Shown here: positions 14,315 to 20,246 of the stretch, in pieces
Position numbering within the stretch: the first letter of the stretch is position 1
How the letters are laid out: each line of letters starts with the position of its first letter
Assembly: GCA_017889845.1 (NCBI GenBank)
Contig: JAGGAJ010000015.1
Span: 1-20,246, forward strand
Length of the DNA: 20,246 bases
Source: Deltaproteobacteria bacterium
GTDB lineage: Bacteria; Desulfobacterota; Deferrimicrobia; Deferrimicrobiales; Deferrimicrobiaceae
Reading direction: 5' to 3'
Notes under the pieces: generated by a model
The model's input: the letters and a program-made list of their open reading frames with translations, nothing else
Told to the model about the DNA's origin: nothing
Database searches by the model: none
Translations under genes and position numbers: made by a program

Positions 14315-15342
14315 ACCTCCCGAACCGACGCGGAGAACCGGGAGAGCATCCGGGAAAACTCACGGTCTTCCACCACATGGCCCGAGCGGAGAGCCCGTCT
14401 TTCCCGGAGCATCTCCGGTGCCCGCCGGAGACCGTCTCCGTACGCCCTGGCGACAGCCCGAAAGATGTCCAACGCAGAGAAGTTCTCCCGGAGTTTTCCC
14501 ACCGCCCCCTTGCCCGACAGCAGGCCGTAGAATCCATGCATATACCGGACGAGCGTGAACAGGGGGGACAGGAGTGCCATGTTCCAGGGGAAATCCTTCA
14601 TCACGGTCCAGATCCGGTTCCTCTCCACCCAGTACAACTTCTGCGGGGTGTATGGGCCGCCGGAGGCGGAATATTTGTGGTAGACAACGGCAGCCGGGAT
14701 ATAGAAGCAGACGTACCCCGCCCGACGCGCCCGGAGGCCCAGTTCGGTATCTTCTCCGTAGGCGAAATACCGCTCGTCGATCGGTCCCGCCCGTTCGAAG
14801 AGCTCCCTGTGATAGATCCCCGCGGCACCGCTTGGGCAGAGCACCTCCTCCTCCCGGTCGAACCTCGCCCCGTCCTTCTCCAGACGCCCCCTCCCCCGGG
14901 CGGTCCCATCCCGGTATATGACGTGGCCGGCGTTGTCGAGGACCGTCCGGTCGGAGTAATTGAGGATCTTCGGGGTGTACATCCCCGCCCCGGGATGCCG
15001 GCGTATCCCTTCCCGGAGGCGGTCGAAAAAATCGGGCGCCAGGCATGCGTCATTGTTCAGCAGGAGGAGATATTCACAGCGAGAGATCTCGACCCCGCGG
15101 TTGTTCCCACCTGCCCACCCCTGGTTCGACTCGAGCTCGAGCAGCCGGATACGTTCCCCGTAAGACTCCCGCACGAAATCCACGGAGCCGTCCGTGGACC
15201 CGTTGTCCACCACGATGACCTCCAGGGAACCGTCCTGTTGTTGAAGGACCGAGTCCAGGCAGTCCCGCAGGAGGTTCCTGCCGTTCCAGTTCAGGACGAC
15301 AACGGAGAAGCGGAAGGACGGTTCGGGTGGACAGAGGGGCAT
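14299..15342 (-). CDS. GT2-family glycosyltransferase (rhamnosyltransferase-like)
   Basis: A 347-residue GT-A enzyme. SVVVLNWNGRNLLRDCLDSVL (13-33), VIVVDNGSTDGS (42-53), SNQGWAGGNNRG (72-83) and LLLLNNDACL (92-101) are in the order typical of WbbL/rhamnosyltransferase-like GT2 proteins, and YFAYGEDTELGLRARRAGY further on is the conserved acceptor-site region. A hydrophobic segment near residues 255-275 may be a membrane anchor. It starts 9 nt after the large membrane protein gene stops and is the last gene of the right-hand minus-strand unit. The sugar it transfers cannot be read from the sequence. Confidence 0.9.
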   Translation of the reverse strand: MPLCPPEPSFRFSVVVLNWNGRNLLRDCLDSVLQQQDGSLEVIVVDNGSTDGSVDFVRESYGERIRLLELESNQGWAGGNNRGVEISRCEYLLLLNNDACLAPDFFDRLREGIRRHPGAGMYTPKILNYSDRTVLDNAGHVIYRDGTARGRGRLEKDGARFDREEEVLCPSGAAGIYHRELFERAGPIDERYFAYGEDTELGLRARRAGYVCFYIPAAVVYHKYSASGGPYTPQKLYWVERNRIWTVMKDFPWNMALLSPLFTLVRYMHGFYGLLSGKGAVGKLRENFSALDIFRAVARAYGDGLRRAPEMLRERRALRSGHVVEDREFSRMLSRFSASVREVGFRE

Positions 15343-15351
15343 CCCCGTTCC

Positions 15352-17259
15352 CTACCGGCCGGAATAGACCCAATCCATCGCCTGGACGATCCAGGGTAAA
15401 CGAGATGCCTCCCGGAATAATTCCGCGTACCGGTTCGCGTTTACCGGGTCGTTGTTCCGGTTGTAGTAATTGGCGATCATGGAATACACGTATTGCTTGC
15501 TGACGCCGATGTAGGTGTAGTGGACCAGCTCGGTCATGACGTGGTCGCCGAGGATGCCCTTCGGGATCCTGTGTTTCTCCACGATGTGCCGGTTTTCCGG
15601 GATGTTTTTCATGAACACCAGGGAAAGACCGTCGGCGAACACCAGTTCCCACTCCGGGCGGGCGGCGAGGTAGTTGACCAGCGGGAGCACCATGCCGGAG
15701 GAGTCGGCCGCTTTGGTCACAATGTACGTGATGTTGTACTTTGAAAAAACATTTTCCGTATCGTTCATGCCGCTCGTTACGATCTGGTGCTCGGAGAAGT
15801 TCGGCCATGCTGCGCCGCGCCCGTCGATGAAGGTCAGCTTCCCGGGATGGAGCTGCCACTCCAGGAATCCCCCGAGGTCGAAAAAGTTGAACATGTTCCC
15901 GCGGATGTCGAGGGCTCTCAGAAACTCCGCGCCCTTGAAAGAGAATTTGTGCTCCGTGATGCCGATCCCCCACTCCATCGTGTCCCGGAGCTTGTAATAC
16001 TGGTAGATGGCGCCCGTTCCCGCGATCAGGAGGAAGACCGACGTGGCGACGACGACCGCCATGCTTTTTGCAGCGGGCGCGGCCGGGAGCGTAACGGGAG
16101 CGTCCAGGGCGCCTTCCTGACCGGTTTTCGGCCGGGATTTACCCCTCTTCTTCCCCGCCTTCTCCGAGCGGGCCGTCTTCCGGAGCAATGCCTCTTTCTC
16201 ATCCGCCCTTCCCCGGAAATACTCCTCCACTTTCTTCATCGCCCCGTCGGCGCAATATGCCACCAGGGGAACGGTCAGGATCGACATGAAGGCGACCCCC
16301 CGCGCCATCAGGAGAGGGAGGCGCATGCCGTAGATTGCCGTGATGATGTCGTGTATCCGGATACGCCACGCCAGTACGCCCGCGGCAGCGGAGAGCACGG
16401 CGAGGAAGAGGAGGTGCTTGTACGGCGCGTAAAAAGACGAATCCCGCACGGACACCAGTTCGGAGGTGCCCTGCTTGACTGCCACGTTCGTGATGATGCG
16501 GATAGGGGTCGTGAGGCTCTCCACCCCGTGTCGGCTCAGGATACTGGCGAGCGCGCAGAGCGCGAACACCGCCAGGGGGATGTACAGGTACCTCTTCATC
16601 GCCTCCCGTCCGAACTTCTCCCGGGCGACGACGACCAGGCTCTGGGTTCCGTACGCTCCAACGATCCCGAGCCCAACGATGGTGGAGGGATGGATGTTGG
16701 CCCACAGGAGGAACAGGAGGGGGAACAGCCAGATGATCCACCGGTTCCCCTTGTAGTAGAAGAGGGACGAGCCGTACATCAGAAAAGCGCAGAACATGTA
16801 CACCACCGACTCGGGTCTCGGCTGGAGCCGGATCCGGAATGCGAAGGTGAAGACCAGCATCGTCAGCAGGATGACGAACGGCCGCACGTCCCTCGCCCGC
16901 AGCGCCTTGTAGAGGAACAGGTACGCCAGAAACGCCAACGACCAGATTGAAAAGGACACGCCGGTTATCCCAAGATGCTTGTATACGAAGTACAGGGGTA
17001 CCTGGAATCCGACCTCCTCGAAGCCCATCGGCTGATTCAGAATCGGGTAGCAAAGGAACTCGGTGTGGGGGATCCTCCCGCTCTCCACGATCTGTCGGCC
17101 GGTCGCGATGTGGATTCCGAAGTCGCTGGTGAAAATCTTCATGAACAGCAGCAGGGAAATGGCCACGAAAGAGGCTGCGACGAGGGTCTTCCGGATCAGG
17201 ATGCTCCCGACGATCTGCCGGTACAGATCCCGTGCTGCCGGGTTTGCCGTACCTACCAT
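15352..17259 (-). CDS. Large polytopic membrane protein, GT-C-like, with soluble C-terminal domain
   Basis: A 635-residue protein starting at ATG 17259; the frame stays open 42 codons further into the preceding gene. About ten hydrophobic segments lie between residues 20 and 420. The loop after the first helix, SDFGIHIATGRQIVESGRIPHTEF (45-68), and LLWANIHPS (184-192) resemble bacterial GT-C-type membrane proteins whose first loop carries a D/E motif. A highly basic low-complexity linker (about 345-395) precedes the last helix (400-420). The C-terminal part has FFDLGGFLEWQLHPGKLTFIDGRG (459-481), a hallmark of the same uncharacterised group. Catalytic activity is unproven. It starts 4 nt after the 4Fe-4S gene and ends 9 nt before the GT2 gene. 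Confidence 0.75.
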   Translation of the reverse strand: MVGTANPAARDLYRQIVGSILIRKTLVAASFVAISLLLFMKIFTSDFGIHIATGRQIVESGRIPHTEFLCYPILNQPMGFEEVGFQVPLYFVYKHLGITGVSFSIWSLAFLAYLFLYKALRARDVRPFVILLTMLVFTFAFRIRLQPRPESVVYMFCAFLMYGSSLFYYKGNRWIIWLFPLLFLLWANIHPSTIVGLGIVGAYGTQSLVVVAREKFGREAMKRYLYIPLAVFALCALASILSRHGVESLTTPIRIITNVAVKQGTSELVSVRDSSFYAPYKHLLFLAVLSAAAGVLAWRIRIHDIITAIYGMRLPLLMARGVAFMSILTVPLVAYCADGAMKKVEEYFRGRADEKEALLRKTARSEKAGKKRGKSRPKTGQEGALDAPVTLPAAPAAKSMAVVVATSVFLLIAGTGAIYQYYKLRDTMEWGIGITEHKFSFKGAEFLRALDIRGNMFNFFDLGGFLEWQLHPGKLTFIDGRGAAWPNFSEHQIVTSGMNDTENVFSKYNITYIVTKAADSSGMVLPLVNYLAARPEWELVFADGLSLVFMKNIPENRHIVEKHRIPKGILGDHVMTELVHYTYIGVSKQYVYSMIANYYNRNNDPVNANRYAELFREASRLPWIVQAMDWVYSGR

Positions 17260-17263
17260 CGCT

Positions 17264-18023
17264 TCACGCCCCCATGTGGTTCGTCTTGCAGTGTCCGGCC
17301 GCTTCGCGTCGCACATCTCCGGACGTGGTGAACCAGGCCCGTTTCCCCGGCAACGGCCCGCCACCCTCCGGCGCGGAAATGCCAAAGGGAGATTTGTTGA
17401 ATACCGTGGTGAGCGTCAGGCTCGGGCACCGGGTGCAGTCCAGGCATCGCAGGCAATCCGGGTCCGTCGGCTTCCGGTCGGGGCGGATGTCGACCGGGCA
17501 GATCTTTTGGCACTTCCCGCAACGGGTGCAGGTGTCCGGATTCCACGCCAGCTGCAGGAGACTCGTCCCGTTGAAGAGGGAGAAGTCCCACCGGGCAGAG
17601 TTTCGAAAACCAGTTCTCGCGGGTCGCGTAGGGGATGGCGAACACGAGCACGACCAGGACGGCATACCGGATATACCGGGTCCACGGCGGGATGGAAACC
17701 TTCCATGCCCGGAACTTGTACAGCAGGTCCTGGAGGGCTCCGAACGGGCACAGGGTGCCGCACGTCATCCGTCCCACGCCCGCCCCGATGACCGAGAGGG
17801 TCCCGATGCCGTAATACGGCACGGTCCCGGTCGCCGCGAAGTGCTGCAGGGTTCCGATGGGGCACGACAGGAGCGCCGAAGGGCATGCGTGGCAGTTCAA
17901 CAACGGCGTGCAGGCGCTCTTCAGGGACCCCTGGTATAGCGACGCCGAAAGGAAGCCCTGCGCCCAGACGTTCGGGAGGATCGTCCCCGCTCCCTGGAAG
18001 ATCCGCCGTTTCAGGTATCCCAC
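17264..18023 (-). pseudogene. NapH-like membrane 4Fe-4S protein, interrupted by a frameshift
   Basis: The first part (GTG 18023 onward) encodes membrane segments and the Cys pattern LLNCHACPSALLSCPIG (Cys44, 47, 54), CGTLCPFG (Cys88, 92) and KLCPVG (Cys143). The second half, CTRCGKCQKICPVD and CLRCLDCTRCPS, which is a dicluster ferredoxin domain, lies in the next frame, ending at the TGA at 17264. The switch falls near 17572-17590. Removing one C from the minus-strand CCC at 17578-17580 restores a single frame of about 252 residues. Intact relatives move electrons at the inner membrane through 4Fe-4S clusters. Whether this is a real mutation or a sequencing error cannot be decided here. The rest of the gene looks undamaged, which favours error or a recent event. 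The GTG start lies 4 nt after the small UGA-containing gene. Confidence 0.85.
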
Positions 18024-18040
18024 GGAGTCACCCGACCCCG
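18023..18040 (-). promoter_or_regulatory. Candidate bacterial SECIS stem-loop
   Basis: On the minus strand CGGGGUC (18034-18040) pairs with GACUCCG (18023-18029) over 7 bp including one G-U pair, with a GGGU loop (18030-18033). Eighteen nt separate the UGA at 18052-18054 from the loop, equal to my count for E. coli fdhF. Guanines occupy the first loop positions, as expected for SelB recognition. No bulged U like that of fdhF is evident. The hairpin contains the terminal UGA stop of the small gene, and its outer pair uses the first base of the GTG start of the downstream 4Fe-4S gene. Confidence 0.6.
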
Positions 18041-18168
18041 ATGCACGACAGTCAAAGCAGCGCGGCGTTGAGCAGCACCTCCCCGATCTCCTTCCGGAAG
18101 ACGCCGAACACCAGTACGGCCGCCGCCGCGACGGCCGTGACCAGGAAGGCGGCGGACCGGGCTCTCAC
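18028..18168 (-). CDS. Predicted 46-aa membrane selenoprotein with C-terminal UxxC tail
   Basis: A GTG at 18168, 4-5 nt after GAGGG, opens a frame encoding an N-terminal Arg-rich start (MRARS), one hydrophobic segment (about residues 6-24) and FRKEIGEVLLNAALL. It then meets UGA at 18052-18054 and continues LSCIGVG to a second UGA at 18028-18030. From memory, a family of about 45-residue proteins (named CD1871A family CXXC motif-containing protein by NCBI) has one helix and ends in CLxCIGIG. The UGA falls exactly on the first Cys. Together with the SECIS-like hairpin this suggests selenocysteine at residue 39, giving a UxxC redox motif. If UGA acts as stop, a 38-residue protein lacking the tail results. 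A single A/C error (TGC to TGA) is the main alternative. It lies between ccsB and the 4Fe-4S gene. Confidence 0.65.
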
Positions 18169-18190
18169 CTTTCCCTCTGATCCGGGCGGA

Positions 18191-19030
18191 TCAGTTCCCC
18201 CCGTAGGAGTGCAGCCCGGAGAGGACGAGGTTGACCCCGAGGTAGCAGAAGATGGTGGCGAGGAAGCCGGCGAGGGACAGGATGGCGGCCCGCTTCCCGT
18301 GCCACCCCCGGGTGATCCGGGCGTGGAGAAAGGCAGCGTACACCAGCCAGACGATGAGGGACCACGTCTCCTTCGGGTCCCACGACCAGTAGGTACCCCA
18401 GGCGTAGTTCGCCCAGGCCGCGCCGGTGATGATCCCCGCCGTCAGGAACGGGAATCCCCAGATGATCGCGCGATAGACCAGGTCGTCCAGCGTCTTGCAC
18501 GCCGGGAGCAGGCCGACGACGCCCTGCGAAACCTTCGCTTCCTCCTGCCGCGCCTTCATCAGGTACATGACGGCCGCTCCGGCGGACACGGCGAAGCCCG
18601 CATACCCGACGAAGCAGGTGATGACGTGCGCGTGCAGCCAGTACGACTGCAGTGCCGGCACCAGCGGCTGGATGCTGCTGTCGTTCTTGATTGCGAAGAG
18701 CATCGTGAAGAAGGCGATGGGCATCACGAAGGCGCCGAAGGTGCGGCTGCCGTACTTCTTCTCGACCAGCAGGTAGAAGAGGTTCACCGACCACGCGAAG
18801 AAGACGAGAGATTCGTAGAGGTTGGTGACAGGGATGCGGCCGATCCCCATCTGGTACGACTCGTACCAGCGCACCCCCAGCGCGGCGGTGGAGACCGCGG
18901 CGGCGACGACGCAGATCCACGTGCCGAAGACCGCGATCTTGTCGTTCCTCGCGTACAGGGCGCCGAGGTAGAGGGCGGACGCCCCGCCGAACAGGACCGT
19001 GGTGAGGTTGAACAGGATGACGTTGCTCAT
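18191..19030 (-). CDS. ccsB: System II cytochrome c biogenesis protein CcsB/CcsA (ResC-type)
   Basis: A 279-residue membrane protein with about eight hydrophobic segments that handles heme for attachment to c-type apocytochromes outside the inner membrane. The tryptophan-rich heme-handling motif WGTYWSWDPKETWSL is at residues 211-225. Conserved His candidates are His133/His135 (WLHAHV), His236 (FLHAR) and His274 (GLHSYGG). The start at ATG 19030 has AGGAG 10 nt upstream; the frame stays open 58 codons further but without homology. It follows resB by 37 nt and is directly followed by the small UGA-containing gene, so all are probably co-transcribed. This indicates that the organism makes c-type cytochromes. 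Confidence 0.93.
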   Translation of the reverse strand: MSNVILFNLTTVLFGGASALYLGALYARNDKIAVFGTWICVVAAAVSTAALGVRWYESYQMGIGRIPVTNLYESLVFFAWSVNLFYLLVEKKYGSRTFGAFVMPIAFFTMLFAIKNDSSIQPLVPALQSYWLHAHVITCFVGYAGFAVSAGAAVMYLMKARQEEAKVSQGVVGLLPACKTLDDLVYRAIIWGFPFLTAGIITGAAWANYAWGTYWSWDPKETWSLIVWLVYAAFLHARITRGWHGKRAAILSLAGFLATIFCYLGVNLVLSGLHSYGGN

Positions 19031-19067
19031 CTCGGGGGGGCTCCTGGTGCGGTATCCGGCCCGGCGG

Positions 19068-20246
19068 TCACTGCCCCGCCGCCTTGACGCCGCTCTGTAT
19101 TTTCTCAAATTTCTTGTCGAAGGCAAGCCGGTTCCTGCTGGCGGAACCCGCCAGGACGACCTCCACCCTGCCGTCCGGCGCGGGGGAGAGGCGGACCCAG
19201 ACACGCTGGTGGGACAGGAAGAACGCCATGATGATCCCTACGACCATCAGGGCGCAGCCGAGCCACACGATGTTCACGCCGGGGTCCATGGCCACCTGGA
19301 GGCCGGTGTACATCTTCGCGTTCAGCCCCCCGAAGTCGAAGACGAGGGAGTCCTTCCGCTGGCGGTCCAGGTCCGGGCGTCCCTGGAGGACCCAGAAGGA
19401 AGCTTCCCGCTGACCCGGCTTCTCCACGACCACCTCGAGGGCGGGGCCGATGCCCTGGAAATTCTGGTCGTAGTTCACACCCCGTATCGTTCCGTAGCCG
19501 TCGATCCGCATCGGCTCGTTCGGGGGCAGGGAAAGGGTCCCGATCGGGGTGCCGTCGGTGCGGGAAACCGAAAGCCGGGCTGTCGCGCCGCCCGCCTGGC
19601 CGTAGCTCGACTGGTAGAACCAGATTCCCTTGTACCGGAGCGGATCGTTGACGACGATCGTCTGGCGAAGCGCTTCTCTGCCGCCGTCGATGACGCTGAG
19701 GTCGGAAATGTACGCCTTCGGCTGTCCGCTCGGGTACGTCTCCACACGGAAGCTGTTGCACTGCACGGTGAACCCGAGATCCTGCATCCGGTTCCCGCCC
19801 CGCACGGGAACCTGGGAGACCGACTCCCCCTCGGGGATGTTCACGTACCCCTTGAAGCCGAGGACGTTCCCGACGATCGCCCCGATGAAGATGATGATGA
19901 TGGAGAGGTGGGTCACGTAGACCCCGAAGCGGGAGGCGACGCCGGTCTCGGCGTACAGGTGCACTTCCCCGCCCTCCTCGGTGACCTTCGGCTTCGCAAA
20001 GGAGGCGGAGAGCGCCTCGGAGTATTTCGACGCCCAGTCCTGGAGCGACCCCTTCCTTTTCCAGCGGTCCGCCAGGGACAGGGTCTTCTCGAGGTTCTCG
20101 TCCAGCTTCGTCCGGGGGTTCCGCACGACCTTGAGCACCTTGGGGAACCGGTCGAGGGTGCAGCAGGTCAGGTTCACCGTGAAGAGGACCAGGAGCAGCA
20201 GGAACCACCAGGAGTGGTACATGTCGAAGAGGCTGAGCCGGTCCAT
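19068..20246 (-). CDS. resB: System II cytochrome c biogenesis protein ResB (5' end missing)
   Basis: 392 residues of a ResB/Ccs1 protein, the partner of CcsB in the heme-ligation complex. The visible part begins at LSLFDMYHSWWFLLLLVLF, which normally follows a first transmembrane helix and an IGTVIPQ-like loop. The Met at 20246 is thus internal and the real start lies beyond the right edge. A second helix (THLSIIIIFIGAIVGNVLG, about residues 112-130) carries a conserved His. A long periplasmic domain with ResB motifs such as YKGIWFYQSSYGQ follows. A last helix (about 328-346) ends in FFLSHQRVWVRL. The stop at 19068 lies 37 nt before ccsB. Confidence 0.92.
   Translation of the reverse strand: MDRLSLFDMYHSWWFLLLLVLFTVNLTCCTLDRFPKVLKVVRNPRTKLDENLEKTLSLADRWKRKGSLQDWASKYSEALSASFAKPKVTEEGGEVHLYAETGVASRFGVYVTHLSIIIIFIGAIVGNVLGFKGYVNIPEGESVSQVPVRGGNRMQDLGFTVQCNSFRVETYPSGQPKAYISDLSVIDGGREALRQTIVVNDPLRYKGIWFYQSSYGQAGGATARLSVSRTDGTPIGTLSLPPNEPMRIDGYGTIRGVNYDQNFQGIGPALEVVVEKPGQREASFWVLQGRPDLDRQRKDSLVFDFGGLNAKMYTGLQVAMDPGVNIVWLGCALMVVGIIMAFFLSHQRVWVRLSPAPDGRVEVVLAGSASRNRLAFDKKFEKIQSGVKAAGQ

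Noticed and set aside
1..20246. tRNA, rRNA, CRISPR arrays, insertion sequences
   Set aside because: I looked for cloverleaf-like segments, direct repeat arrays and transposase motifs by eye and saw none.

Overview
The window looks like part of a chromosome from a GC-rich Gram-negative bacterium, most likely a deltaproteobacterial (Desulfobacterota/Desulfuromonadia-type) lineage. This is inferred from three things: a System II cytochrome c maturation pair (ResB/CcsB), an ABC-exported polysaccharide locus headed by a winged-helix/nucleotidyltransferase-like regulator, and a probable selenoprotein. No ribosomal or other taxonomic marker is present, so the assignment is soft.

Left and centre (about 1-11059, minus strand) form a long surface-polysaccharide operon read right to left. 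It starts with the regulator (10448-11059), then a 180-nt leader with an ops-like element, a cupin protein, a perosamine-synthase-type aminotransferase, a methyltransferase, and an ABC exporter (permease plus ATPase with a Wzt-type C-terminal domain). A nonulosonic-acid block follows in the order legB, legC, legF, a glycosyltransferase, legI and a NeuD/PglD-type acyltransferase. Most junctions are 4-nt ATGA/GTGA overlaps or gaps of a few nt, which indicates one translationally coupled unit. The block covers most of a CMP-legionaminic-acid-type pathway, but the hydrolysing 2-epimerase (LegG/NeuC) is not in the window.

Centre right (11199-14291, plus strand) is a divergent short operon: a GT4-type glycosyltransferase, a divergent GDP-mannose-4,6-dehydratase-like enzyme and a GT2 glycosyltransferase. 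An AT-rich 139-nt divergent promoter region with an inverted repeat separates the two operons. The Gmd-like enzyme and the perosamine-synthase-like aminotransferase could be consecutive steps of one sugar pathway split across the two operons.

Right (14299-20246, minus strand) is another tightly packed unit: resB (cut by the window edge), ccsB, a 46-aa small membrane protein with an in-frame UGA (18052-18054), a NapH-like membrane 4Fe-4S protein broken by a frameshift, a 635-aa polytopic membrane protein and a GT2 glycosyltransferase. It converges on the plus-strand operon at an imperfect hairpin spanning both stop codons.

The main finding is the small gene at 18028-18168. Its UGA sits where the first Cys of a C-terminal CxxC-I-G-x-G tail would be. 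The mRNA after the UGA folds into a 7-bp stem with a GGGU loop starting 19 nt downstream, the same spacing as the E. coli fdhF SECIS. It is therefore a strong candidate selenoprotein with a UxxC redox tail, placed between cytochrome c maturation genes and a membrane iron-sulfur protein.
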